The position numbers and the translations under genes were made by a program. Shown here piece by piece: positions 35,873 through 47,550 of a stretch of 64,000 bases of DNA; position 1 is the first letter of the stretch; the number at the start of each line of letters is the position of its first letter. Below the pieces are notes generated by a model. The model ran no database searches and was not told the DNA's origin. It worked only from the letters and a program-made list of their open reading frames with translations. The stretch is taken from the NCBI GenBank assembly GCA_963753615.1, contig CAVWCW010000014.1:1-64000 (forward strand). The letters are read 5' to 3'. Origin of the DNA: CAVWCW01 sp963753615 (GTDB taxonomy: Bacteria > Pseudomonadota > Gammaproteobacteria > Chromatiales > Chromatiaceae).

Positions 35873-36135
35873 CTAGCCCGGATATTTCACCAGGGCGCCT
35901 GGCGGCTGAGAGTACCCAAATGAAAAATATGCATTTTTAGCTAAGTTAGGCGGTTCTCTTGCGTAAACACCCTGTATCCCTCCGCCTGGCTATCGCGCCC
36001 CTGGCTGGTTCCTGCACGCCTGGGCTTGCGCTTCACTCAACAGGTAGCTATGGCTAACTGTTTCGCTCCAGATCGGCGCCCAGCCGCACAGGCTCTGCGC
36101 CAGGAACGCGATCCCTGGTGAAGTATCCGGGCTAG
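35873..36135. mobile_element. MITE or internally deleted IS with 23-bp terminal inverted repeats
   Basis: The left end (35873-35895, core GGATATTTCACCAGGG) and right end (36113-36135, core CCCTGGTGAAGTATCC) are inverted copies with one mismatch, bounded by CTAG on each side. The 263-bp element has no transposase. Similar ends occur on IS1380-like elements as far as I recall. The right repeat supplies the TAG stop of the PTPS-related gene. Confidence 0.7.
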
Positions 36136-39100
36136 TTCGGCGACGGATGTGAAGTTTCAGGTGATAGCAACTTTGGCAGTTTCTTTCCCCAACGGCTGTC
36201 CGGGTAAAGATCGCGCAGTCTGGCGGCCGCCTCGTATGCCTGCTCGGCCTCACCCTGCCGGGTAAGGATTTCGACCATTCGGTACAGGGACTCCGCTGCC
36301 CAGTAGCTCTCCGGCGTGTCTTCGACGAGCGTGCGGTAGTGTCTCGAGGGCGGGCAGGGGACGGTCTGCCAGCTGCAGGCTGCGCCCGGACCAGAACCTG
36401 GCCTCCGCCCGGCGCGAGGGATGCCTGCGCCGGGTCGCGGCGCGCTCGAATTGTTCGCCTGCGAGCGCATAGTCGCGGTCCGCGAAGTGCTTGTGCGCGC
36501 CCAGATAGGCCCGCTGAGGGCTGACCTGCCAGCCCCAGGCCACCGCAAGCGCCCCGATCAACACAATCAGCGATCGGGCTGGGAGCGAGCGGGAAAGCGC
36601 CGGCTTCGAGGCCGGACGGTCGGGCCCGGGCCCGCGGACGAGCAACAGCAACAAGACAATGGCCCCGAGAAAGCTGAGGCCCAGCCCCAGCCGGTCCCCC
36701 AGGGAGCGTTCGTAGTTCAATTCGACCCGCTTACCCTCGGGGACCACCAGCATGAAACAAGGCTCCACCAGGTGGACGGTCTCTCCGCCGTTGCTGCGCC
36801 AGCGCGGGTGATAGCTCATGCGGACCAGGTGGGGAATGCCCGGCGCGTCGGTTTCGAACCGGATGCGTTCCGGCTCGAGTGACAGGAGGCGCACTTCGGC
36901 GTTGCCGGATGCGGGTATCGGCGGCAGATCGAGCAGGCTTTGTTCTTCGCGGTCGGAATAGACTTCCCGCCGCTGGTAGGGAAACTCCAGGCGGAACCGC
37001 CGGAAGGCCCGTTCCAGCCACTGGTCCCGCGGGCGCAGGTCGATGGGCTGACCGAGAGGTTCGACCATTCGCCCGGAGAAGTCTTCGATGCGGAACACTC
37101 GAAACGGTTCCGGATCGGCGATCTCCTGCAACCGCGGGTTGGCAGCGAAGGTCTCGATGGATGCCTGAGAACGCAGGATCAGGGTGTCGGCATAGAGTTC
37201 TTCCAGGTGGAGGAGCGCCAGTTCTCCGCTGTTGGACGAGGCCGGAAATCTGGATAACGGCGAGGACGGCCGGGCCGAGATCTCGGCCTGCGCCTGATAG
37301 ATAAAGGGCCCGCACAGGGCCGATTCCATATACAGGCCTTCAAGCACCGGTCGGGAGCCGAACATCGGCAGGGCTTCGAGTGCCCGGGTCGAGCCCAGAT
37401 CGGTATTCGCCGGATCGTGTTCGAAAATCACCCGAGGCCCCGACAGGGGGCCGGCGGTGACCGTCGCCAGTTGGGTGTACTGGGGCCAGAGCGGCTTCGC
37501 CTCGTAGCCCTCCAGATTCCAGCGGCTCCAGGCCTCGATCTGGACCGTCAGCGGACTCCACCAGGCGAGCAGCGCCAGGGTGCACGACAACAACCAGATG
37601 CCCGGGCGCAGAGAAAATCGCCACAACGCCCAGCCGATCGCCGCGCCCCCCAGGCTGGCCACCGCCCAGATAGCGAACGGGAGAAAGCGCACATTGGCCA
37701 GGCCGACCGCGCTGGACCAGAAGAACCCGACCAGCGCCAGCAACCCGATCGCGGAGAGGAAGAAGACCCCGTTGCGGCTGCGGCGACAAAGCGCCAGCGC
37801 GGCCGGTACCAGCAGCCAACCCGCGAGCAGCGGCCAAAGCGGTCGGTCGGCGATGCGCAGCCAGCCGGGAAGATCCAGCCACTCGGTGGTGTCGTTGGGG
37901 ATGGTCCAGGGAAGGTTTTCCAGCAGGGGTAACAACCAGAAGGCGATCAGCAGGAAGGCCGCTGTGTGTACCAGCAGGAGGTTGCGCAGACGCAGCTTCC
38001 AGCCCGGGCCGCCCCGGAGCAGGAAAAAGGCCCCGAAGCCGGCGATCAGCAGCGGGTAGCCGTGGCACAGGGCGACCGCGGCTTCTGCCAATGCGGCCAG
38101 GGCCCAGCGGTACCCGCCGTGGTCCATGGCCCGGCGCAGCAGGCCCCAAAACACCAGGGTCGCCGCGAAGCCCCAGGCGTACGCGAATTCGCCGGCGAGC
38201 AGAGACAGCAGATTGCCGCCCCAGATGGAAAAGGAGCCGATCAGCAGAAAGCCGGTCGCACCGAGGGCGGCACCGGTGCGCGCCGGGGCCGGCCAGCGCA
38301 GGCTGCCGGCCAGGAAGTAGGTCGCCGCCGGCAGCAACAGGGCCGGCAGCATGGCTACCCACTTGAACGCAACGGCCAGCCCGGCCAGCGGGGAGAGCAG
38401 GGCGATCAGGATAAAGGGCAGCGGGAAGTAATAAACGAAGGCCGGCAGGCCCAGAAATACTTCCGGCATCCAGCCCGAGATCCGCCCCTCCCCGAGCAGC
38501 CACTCGGTGAAGCGGGCGGCGTAGAGCAGGTGCGATGCGGTATCGCCGCCGGTCATCCAGGTCTCCCGGGACCAGAGCGCCGGATTCAACTGAAGCGCGA
38601 TCCAGGCGCTGATCAGGGCGACCAATGCCCAGCCAAAGAGGGCTGACCCTCTGGGTTCGACGCCGGAAAGGGTGTCTTTGGCGGGCTGGCGCAAGCCGCC
38701 CAGCAACACGCTGAGTGATGCCAGTAGGACGGCCAGGCCTGCGAACAGGGTGGTATTGCCGAGCGCCTGGAGTCCATCACTCGGTTGGTACCGGGTTTCC
38801 AGGAAGCGGCCCGAGCGGTCGGTATGGATTGCCCAGTTCTGTATCCGGCTGTGGTGATAGCCGTCCCGGACCCAGTCCAGGCGGGCGAGCTGGGGGTAGG
38901 CCCAGTTTGGGGTCGACCGAGTCTCGGGGCGGGGCTTGCATCGTAAACCGCTGTTGGCCGGGGCCCAGGGGGTGCTCCAGACTCCAGCCCGGGGTACCGG
39001 TGAGCGTGAGTTCCAACTCGCCTTCGCTCAGTCCGGCGGGACGCCATGTCAGCCGGTTGCCGGCTATTTCGACCCGCGGCGGCGAAGGGTCGATGCGAAC

Positions 39101-39547
39101 CGGGCCGACGCGGTAGGGGAAGGCGCTGACAATCCCGAGAGGAACCCCGAAGCGGTCCTGGAACTCCAGGCTGACGAGGAAGAAATAGGCGCCGGGCAGT
39201 GTGTGCCGCAAGGGGATGGCGGCCTCGAACGCCCCGGTCTCCCCGGGCTCCCAGACCCTGGGGCCCGGGTGCTCGCGCCTGCCGCCGTAGCCGATCAGCT
39301 CGAAACGGGACTGGTAGAGGGTCTCGCTGGAGTCGAGGGTGAAGACGAAATGCCCGTACAGGGCGTCGGCCCGCTGCTCGAAGCGGACCTTGGCGGAAAA
39401 ATCCACCTGGCCGGCTTGAGCCAGGGTGCCGACCAGCAGGAGGCCGGCCGTCAACCAGCGCCGGGCGCTAAGGAAACGCTGATTGAATCGCGTCTTCCTA
39501 AGGAGTGTCCGGCAAACGGCGGCTGCGCCAGTGCGGCGGTGATTCAT
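36132..39547 (-). CDS. PTPS-related multispan membrane protein with periplasmic and TPR-like ends (two frame breaks)
   Basis: One gene of about 1137 codons after removal of two extra bases. Signal sequence (RRWLTAGLLLVGTLAQAG), then a beta-rich periplasmic domain (VDFSAKVRFEQRADALYGHFVFTL). A first break lies near 38909-38912 (GGGG); repair gives NWAYPQLARLDWVRDGY and a membrane span. The core (about 10 spans; GGDTASHLLYAARFTEWLL, GLPAFVYYFPLPFILIALL) resembles the PTPS-related membrane family. A large soluble domain follows, then a TPR-like tail (EARFWSGRSLQLADR...RHYRTLVEDTPESYW) across a second break near 36341. The start is uncertain (39547 or 39592). Function is unknown; a glycosyltransferase-like envelope role is possible. 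Confidence 0.6.
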
Positions 39548-39638
39548 GCGGGAGCGTTGCAGCGACCGCCCTGTTCGGAACAGGGCGGTCATGCGCTTGG
39601 TTGGCTAGGGGCAAAGGATCCCGAAATTCCAAGTGCTG

Positions 39639-40616
39639 TTATTGCTGCGCACCGTACGGGTCTCTCGCTTGGCACAGCCCCACCGTACAACAAGAGGCGC
39701 TGCCGGACTCGACCGTGTACCCGGGGTTGTTCTTGTACTTGCAGTAGCAAGTGCCCGGCGCACCGAGGGTGCTGGTGGTGGTGCTGGCCGTGGTGGCGGT
39801 GGTGGAAGTGCTGGTCGTCGTGCTCGCGGTGGTGCTGCTCGTCGTGCTCGCCGTAGTGCTGCTGGTGGTCGGCGCTGTGGAGGTGGTGGTCATCGAACTG
39901 GCGGTGGTGCTGGTTGAGCTGGTATTCGTGCTCGTCGTGCTGCTGGTGGTGTCGGTGCTGGTCGTGCTGCTGCCGCCGATGGTGCTGCTGGTGGTGCTGG
40001 CGGTGGTCGCGGTGGTGGCCGTGCTGGCGGTGCTGGCGGTGCTGGCCGTGCTGGCGCTGGTGGCCGTCGAAGCGCTGGTGGCCGTCGAAGCGGTGATGAC
40101 CGTGGTGGTGGTGGGGACCACGCCGCTGCCCAGCGTAAGTGCGCGGCCCGCCCACAACAGGTCTACCCGCTCTACGACGGATTCCAGGGCGATGGTCTGG
40201 GCCGTGTTGCGGGCGTCGGTCCAGGCGACATTGACTTGGATTCGCTTCTGGTCGGGATTGCCGTCGGCATCGATATCCTCGTTGGCGGCAGTCCAGGTGC
40301 GGCTGAAATTCTCCACGAAATCCAGGCCGCTTACCGCCATGTCCGAGCCGCTGGTGCCGCTGGTTTCCGCAGCGGCGGAATCCGCGGTGGCGTCGAACTG
40401 GGCCACGGTGTAGATGCTGCGCAGTTCGTCCATTTTCGACTGCGCCAGGTGGGCCGCCTGGGTGCGCGCCTTGGCCTCGCCGCTACTGAGCAGGGCCTGG
40501 CCGTGGAAGGTCGCCAGGGCCAGCAGCCCTACGGCCAGGATGATCAGGGCCACCAGGCCCTCGATAATGGAAAAGCCGACCGGGCGGATACGGAACTGGA
40601 GGATCCTTTTCATCAT
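39639..40616 (-). CDS. PilV-like minor pilin with Ser/Thr-rich stalk
   Basis: A 325-residue type IV prepilin-like protein. The processing site is G-FSIIEGLVALIILAVGLLALA (Glu5 present). The globular part follows to about residue 165 (KMDELRSIYTVAQF, IQVNVAWTDARNTAQTI). Residues 169-283 are almost only Thr, Ser and Ala. A Cys-rich cap (CYCKYKNNPGYTVESGSASCC, then GLC) closes the protein. PilV-like minor pilins prime pilus assembly. It is last in the minor-pilin operon. The stalk and cap are unusual for PilV. Confidence 0.8.
   Translation of the reverse strand: MMKRILQFRIRPVGFSIIEGLVALIILAVGLLALATFHGQALLSSGEAKARTQAAHLAQSKMDELRSIYTVAQFDATADSAAAETSGTSGSDMAVSGLDFVENFSRTWTAANEDIDADGNPDQKRIQVNVAWTDARNTAQTIALESVVERVDLLWAGRALTLGSGVVPTTTTVITASTATSASTATSASTASTASTASTATTATTASTTSSTIGGSSTTSTDTTSSTTSTNTSSTSTTASSMTTTSTAPTTSSTTASTTSSTTASTTTSTSTTATTASTTTSTLGAPGTCYCKYKNNPGYTVESGSASCCTVGLCQARDPYGAQQ
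39768..40112. repeat. Low-complexity Ser/Thr/Ala coding repeat
   Basis: Degenerate in-frame triplet-based repeats inside the PilV-like gene, with units such as AST, TST and TAS repeated many times. The plus strand reads as recurrent GTGCTGG/GTGGTG blocks. It is a candidate slippage-prone tract. Confidence 0.75.
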
Positions 40617-40657
40617 GTGGCTACCCCTGGTGTTCTTCGTGGCGGCGGTCGGTCACG

Positions 40658-41968
40658 CTACATATCGGACCAGGTGCCGGGCACCCGGACCAGCGTGGTG
40701 GTGATCTTGTTTTCGGATGCGAGTCCGCCGAGGTCACTCATGTCTATGCCGCAGATGACGGCATTGGAGTTGAGGGTTTCCATATTGCCTTCAATGCCGA
40801 CGGACCCGATGACCTTTGCGCCGCCCCAGCCTTGGCCGGAGGTGGAGCAGTCGCCCTCCACATAGACGAGCCCCCAAATCGTGGGGTTACCGTTGGGTTT
40901 CGGGCAGCCGGCGCCGGGCCCGAAGTAGACCATGACCATGTGGTCCGGCTGGAGGCTGCTGCCGCAGTCCCCGCCGCCGACGATGGTGCCGGAGCCCAGA
41001 TCTTGATGCCAGTTGGGCAGGCTGCCCCCGAAGATCGCGGCGTCCGCCGCGCTATTGATATAGATGAAGTTGCGCTCGGCGAGCGTCATCTGGCCGCTGG
41101 CCATCATCGCGTCCTCGTAGGCGTCAAAGGCCTGGAATTCCGCCTTGCTCATTCCGGGGAAAAGCTGGGCCCAGGCGGTGGTCGCGAGGTTGTCGTCTAT
41201 GTCACCGCCATTGACATCGAAGTGGGGTCGGTCGCCATTGTTCACAGGGCAAGCGCAACCGGCGACCGGGTCGATGCCGGCAGCGCATTCGGACAGGGTC
41301 ATTGCGACCGGGGCCGCCAGAATGGCATCCCCCGCATAGGTGCCGGTAGAAGCCGGGATGATGTCCGGGCCGCCGGTGGTCTTGTCGCTGAAGCACCCGT
41401 TCAGAACCAACGGAGGGGATCCGGTAGGGGACGACGTACCGGCCGACGCCTTGACCGCCTGTTGGGAGACGGTGGCGACGACGCTGGCGTCGTTGGCGTC
41501 GACCGCGGTTGACGACACCAACAGATAAGGGCTGGCGACAACGGTGCCCGAAGGCGTGGTTACGGTGTCGGTTCCGGCAGGCGTAATGGTTACGTTCACC
41601 GAGTAACTCTCGCCGGTTCCCGGTGTCACGGTGTCGGTCAGGGTCTTTGGCCAGACCGCGGCGGTCGTTCCGTCGGCGAGGAAGTCGGCGCCCGCGTCGA
41701 CAAAGTTCCGCGCCAGCCAGGTCATGCCGTGTTCCAGCCCTGCCTCGGCGGCGTCGTTTACCTTGAGGGCGCGTTGCTCGTTGCCGGTGATGGTCTGTTC
41801 CACCAAGCCGACGCGGCCCAGCGAAAAGACCATCAGCGTCAGACCGATCAGCAGCACCAAGGCGACCACCAGGGTGGCGATCCCGCGTTGGTGGCGGGGG
41901 CTATTGAAGCAGCGTCCGGATTTCCAAGGGCCGCGCACGGCCATTGGCTTTGGTGAATATTTAGACAT
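40658..41968 (-). CDS. PilX-like pilus assembly protein
   Basis: A 436-residue protein. The N-terminal hydrophobic helix (RGIATLVVALVLLIGLTLMVFSLGRVG) and the following EQTITGNEQRALKVNDAAEAGLEHG match PilX-type minor pilins. The long C-terminal part has several Cys pairs. It sits in the operon order fimT-pilW-pilX-pilV. It is longer than PilX of Pseudomonas (about 200 residues), with the extra length after residue 130. Confidence 0.75.
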   Translation of the reverse strand: MSKYSPKPMAVRGPWKSGRCFNSPRHQRGIATLVVALVLLIGLTLMVFSLGRVGLVEQTITGNEQRALKVNDAAEAGLEHGMTWLARNFVDAGADFLADGTTAAVWPKTLTDTVTPGTGESYSVNVTITPAGTDTVTTPSGTVVASPYLLVSSTAVDANDASVVATVSQQAVKASAGTSSPTGSPPLVLNGCFSDKTTGGPDIIPASTGTYAGDAILAAPVAMTLSECAAGIDPVAGCACPVNNGDRPHFDVNGGDIDDNLATTAWAQLFPGMSKAEFQAFDAYEDAMMASGQMTLAERNFIYINSAADAAIFGGSLPNWHQDLGSGTIVGGGDCGSSLQPDHMVMVYFGPGAGCPKPNGNPTIWGLVYVEGDCSTSGQGWGGAKVIGSVGIEGNMETLNSNAVICGIDMSDLGGLASENKITTTLVRVPGTWSDM

Positions 41969-41977
41969 GGGTTTCTC

Positions 41978-42790
41978 CTAACAGTCTCCCGCCAATTCGG
42001 TGCAGAAACGGTCGTTGCGGATCTTCACCCGCTCGCGAATGGACATGGTGATGGCCGCATCGGCCGCCAGGTGGCCGTCGACGGTAATAATGAGCGTGCG
42101 CAACTGCAGACATTGTTCCTCCGTCATACCGGCCACGGAGGGGCAGCCCGAAGGGGGGGTGGTCAAGTTCTGAGCAGGGTCGGAAAGGTTGAGCGCCAGC
42201 GGCTTGCTCGGCGTGTTGGGGTCCTTGGCCTCGAACTCGAACGTCAGGCGGTCGATCACGACCGACGCGTCCGTAATGTCCTCCCATCCGCTTTCCGTGC
42301 ACCGGGGAGGGCCCGACCCCGAGTTCCGCATCTCGATCGCATTGCTGTTGGCGTCATAGCGAAACCCGAACAGTTCCTGAGCCGAACCGTCGCGCCCCGG
42401 CTCCGGGCCTGACCCGGGGATGCCATCGTCTACGTCGTAACTGAAGGTCACGCAGGTGCACACGCCGTTGCTGTCGCAGTTGCCCAGATTGAGTTCGTAG
42501 CCGCCGGACTGGAACGGGTTGATCTGACCGTACGAGGAGATGTCGCTGCCGTCCGTCGGGACCTTGGCGCTATAGCCGGCGCGCCGCAGATTACGCGCCA
42601 TGACATCCACTACCCCTCGCATCTGCTGGTCGAGGTGCGTCATGTCGAGATTGACGGTGCTGCTGCGAATGGTATTGGTGTACACGGTGATGGCGCCGGC
42701 GAGCAGGAAGAGGCCGATTCCCATACCGATCAACAATTCGAGCAGATTGAAGCCCCGTTGCCGGCAGCGTGATTTCGGTTCGATTCTCAT
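41978..42790 (-). CDS. PilW-like minor pilin
   Basis: A 270-residue prepilin-like protein with the cleavage site RQRG-FNLLELLIGMGIGLFLLAGAITVY (Glu5 present) and the PilW-type region LDQQMRGVVDVMARNLRRAGYSAK. The C-terminal half has several Cys. It lies between the pilX-like and fimT genes, 9 nt from the former. Confidence 0.82.
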   Translation of the reverse strand: MRIEPKSRCRQRGFNLLELLIGMGIGLFLLAGAITVYTNTIRSSTVNLDMTHLDQQMRGVVDVMARNLRRAGYSAKVPTDGSDISSYGQINPFQSGGYELNLGNCDSNGVCTCVTFSYDVDDGIPGSGPEPGRDGSAQELFGFRYDANSNAIEMRNSGSGPPRCTESGWEDITDASVVIDRLTFEFEAKDPNTPSKPLALNLSDPAQNLTTPPSGCPSVAGMTEEQCLQLRTLIITVDGHLAADAAITMSIRERVKIRNDRFCTELAGDC

Positions 42791-42814
42791 AGACTTGATT
42801 CTTTATTCGCTCGG

Positions 42815-43375
42815 CTATGCAGGGCAGTCCCTGTAGCCCGGGACCTTTGTGCTTCCGCTCGGCGAACAGACCAGGATTCTGCCCAGTACGCTGACGCGAA
42901 TCTGGATGACGTATCCGCTGGGCGAGGTGAACGTCAGCGTGCCATTCTCGGTGGTCAACCCCCGAACAGCGTCGAATCGCACCTCGTTATTGGCGTTGGC
43001 GAAGGTCTCCGCTACCTGGATATCCCTGAAGTCGGTGCTGACGATCCGCTTGACGACATTCGCGCCGGCAATGGAGAGCACGCAACCCGTGGTGGTGTTG
43101 CAATTGCAATTGCTGGCGGTGGAAACGCCCATGCACCAAGTCTCGGACCCGTTGACGTTGAATCGCGCAAACACGTCGGCGTCCCGCTTTACTGCCTCCG
43201 AACGGGCGAACTGGAGCAGGCTCTGGGCTTCTTCGGCTGCGCCTTTCAGGCGGTTCTTTTCGAGCAATTCGCCCATCAACGGGATGGCCAGTGCCGCAAG
43301 AATACCGATGATCGCCACCGCGACCATCAGTTCGATAAGCGTGAAACCATTTCTTGGCGTGCAAGCGGACCGCAT
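42815..43375 (-). CDS. FimT/GspH-type pseudopilin
   Basis: A 186-residue minor pilin with the leader RNG-FTLIELMVAVAIIGILAALAIPLMGELLEKNRLKG and the GspH/FimT segment AQSLLQFARSEAVKRD. First gene of the minor-pilin operon. FimT-type pilins help prime the pilus and, in some bacteria, bind DNA for uptake; this second role is not shown here. Confidence 0.82.
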   Translation of the reverse strand: MRSACTPRNGFTLIELMVAVAIIGILAALAIPLMGELLEKNRLKGAAEEAQSLLQFARSEAVKRDADVFARFNVNGSETWCMGVSTASNCNCNTTTGCVLSIAGANVVKRIVSTDFRDIQVAETFANANNEVRFDAVRGLTTENGTLTFTSPSGYVIQIRVSVLGRILVCSPSGSTKVPGYRDCPA

Positions 43376-43590
43376 AGAGGGTGCCTATAGGCTCATTTCG
43401 ATTTCTCGATTATCAGTATACGCGCAGTTGCGGGGTGCACTGGCTACCGGTTGTCGGCCAAATCGCGCAGTTCGTCCCCCGGCGAATCGAATTTCGCGCT
43501 TGTTGCGAGGATACTTTCAGTCAACACGGCTTTTCCGGTCGGGTACCGGCGGAGGCGGTCTCTCTCTAGTCAAGCTTGGAGAACCAGCAG

Positions 43591-44002
43591 ATGAAACTCA
43601 AGAGTCGGGGATTCACATTGATGGAACTCATGTTCGTGGTGGCGATAGTGGCCATTCTCGCTGGGATTGCCCTGCCTTCCTATCTCGACGCGGTTCGCAA
43701 AGCCAGGCGGTCCGACGCCATGGCCGCTCTCGAGCGGGTGCAGCTGGCCGAAGCCGCTTGGCGTGCCAACCACCCCGCCTATACCGCCAGCTGGACTGAC
43801 CTCAGCGGCGCCAGCGCAACGTCTTCGGAAGGCCACTATGCCTTGTCGTTTGTCGGCTCGCCCAACGCCACCAGTTTCGTGGTGCGAGCCGGTGCCCCAG
43901 GGCGATCAAGCCAGTGACACCGATTGCGGCACCTTCGCAGTGAATCAGGATGGTCCGCTGACCACCGGATATGCGGACGCCGGTTGTTGGAAGCGAAACT
44001 GA
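43591..44002 (+). CDS. pilE: PilE-like minor pilin (frame broken by one extra base)
   Basis: A type IV prepilin with the leader KSRG-FTLMELMFVVAIVAILAGIALPSYLDAVRKARRSDAM. The frame ends early at 43917, but another frame continues PQGDQASDTDCGTFAVNQDG to GCWKRN, the usual Cys-containing PilE end. Removing one base near 43889 (GCCGGTGCC) gives 136 residues. The ATG at 43591 is preceded by GGAG at 43577. It is divergent from the fimT-pilW-pilX-pilV operon. Confidence 0.8.
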
Positions 44003-44281
44003 CCCTCCTGCAAGGGCCGGACAGCGCAAGCGCTGACCTTCAGGCGCTGCCACTGCCGAAGAGACCGCGCGGCGCCGAGAATACCGCCGGGGAAAGGCGT
44101 TTTCGATAGCCGCCGGGGAAGCGCCGCCACTGTCCATTCGGCACAACCCCCCCAGCTCGCCGGGCTCCCTCCCGAGCTTGTTTGCCAGTTGCGCCAAGGC
44201 TTGACTTGGCGCCCCCGAACAGCCCCCTCCCCGGCCGCGGTGAAGCGCTTCTAACTCAGTGGGTTAGGCGGACCAGAAAGC
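44003..44281. other. Gap between pilE and the clpB promoter
   Basis: About 280 bases with no supported gene. Short frames are present but lack ribosome sites. Several GC-rich palindromes lie near 44090-44230. Confidence 0.4.
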
Positions 44282-44311
44282 GGTTGAATCCGCGCCGCTT
44301 TGGCCCCATCT
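44282..44311 (+). promoter_or_regulatory. Sigma-32-type heat-shock promoter of clpB
   Basis: GGTTGAA (44282-44288) and CCCCATCT (44304-44311), separated by 15 bases, match the sigma-32 consensus (CTTGAA and CCCCATnT). It lies 35 bases before the clpB start, which fits the heat-shock role of ClpB. Confidence 0.8.
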
Positions 44312-44346
44312 GCTGGCATAACCACGCAAATATCGGAGTTATTGCC

Positions 44347-46944
<2,598 letters not shown>

Positions 46945-46950
46945 GGCGCT

Positions 46951-47027
46951 TGAGGACTGAGGACTGAGGACTGAGGACTGAGGGCTGAGGGCTGAGGGCT
47001 GAGGACTGAGGACTGAGGACTGAGGGC
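46951..47027 (+). repeat. Tandem heptanucleotide array, 11 units of TGAGG(A/G)C
   Basis: Eleven perfect-length 7-bp units alternate in blocks: four TGAGGAC, three TGAGGGC, three TGAGGAC, one TGAGGGC. It starts 7 bases after the clpB stop. Two shorter arrays of the same unit occur at 11278-11299 and 60391-60414, which resembles the short tandemly repeated repeats of cyanobacteria. Confidence 0.9.
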
Positions 47028-47063
47028 TGCAGTGTGGCGCCCGCTCCCGAACTTGGAAGGTAA

Positions 47064-47146
47064 CGAATCGGCGTAGGAGGCGCGCCCTCGCGCCGATTCG
47101 TCGCCGGCGCTGGCAGCGGCGCCGAATCGCGCCGGGGCGGCGCTCC
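47064..47146. repeat. REP-like inverted pair
   Basis: CGAATCGGCG (47064-47073) pairs with CGCCGATTCG (47091-47100), and a second inverted copy with GCGCCGAATCGCGCC follows to 47146. A near-identical monomer (TCGGCGTAGGAGGCGCGCC) is present in opposite orientation at 48763-48790. Confidence 0.65.
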
Positions 47147-47301
47147 TGCCGCCTCTGATCGGGAGGCTGCCAACGCGGCGCGGCGCATCCTCTTTGCCCT
47201 GGCCTCTCTTCCCTAACCCCCCTCACCCGCGAACCAAAGGCCCCAGCTTAGGTGCCTGACCCCTTGGTTTACGCCAGCCCAAAATATTATACAAACCGCT
47301 C

Positions 47302-47329
47302 TTGACAACCATAAATCCGATGCCATAGT
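47302..47329 (+). promoter_or_regulatory. Candidate sigma-70 promoter of the 40-residue peptide gene
   Basis: A perfect TTGACA (47302-47307) followed 16 bases later by CATAGT (47324-47329), in a locally AT-rich patch and 77 bases before the start codon. The -10 is imperfect. Confidence 0.5.
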
Positions 47330-47406
47330 TATACGTAATTCCCGATCACGACACTCGGGAATAGTCGCAACACCAGAGTGACCCGCCAACTTGAAAGGAG
47401 CGCGCG

Positions 47407-47529
47407 ATGTTTGACGACCAGATTCGCGAGATCGAGGAAAACGAAGAAGTTCTCTACAGCGACGTGCCGGGCAGCCGCCTGCACGAGATCATCAACAACC
47501 CGTGGGACGAGGGCATCGCCGAAGGCTAA
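47407..47529 (+). CDS. Acidic 40-residue peptide, unrecognised
   Basis: The ATG follows a very strong GAAAGGAG site 6 bases earlier. The product begins MFDDQIREIEENEEVLYSDV and ends NNPWDEGIAEG: about 12 acidic residues, few basic ones, no Cys and no signal peptide. Its own promoter, strong ribosome site and terminator (47551-47575) make it a compact single-gene unit. It resembles no family I know; no peptide-modifying enzyme or transporter is adjacent, so a RiPP role is unsupported. It could be a small regulatory or stress protein. It is too short for standard gene finding. Confidence 0.65.
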   Translation: MFDDQIREIEENEEVLYSDVPGSRLHEIINNPWDEGIAEG

Positions 47530-47550
47530 CCGCTTGGTTGGCGACACTTC

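Noticed and set aside
35900..35935. TPP-riboswitch-like CTGAGA and ACCC
   Set aside because: The other conserved parts of the riboswitch (TGAACCTGA and the 3' pairing) are missing, and the position lies inside the MITE with no thiamine gene nearby.
39564..39590. Terminator between the pilV-like and PTPS-related genes
   Set aside because: The perfect inverted repeat (GACCGCCCTG arms) has no T-run on either strand, so it is noted only as a hairpin overlapping the possible ATG at 39592.
46951..47027. CRISPR array
   Set aside because: The repeats are 7 bp and directly adjacent with no spacers; no cas genes are present in the window.
47407..47529. PqqA or other RiPP precursor
   Set aside because: No Glu-x3-Tyr core of PqqA, no Cys, and no modification enzyme or exporter next to it.
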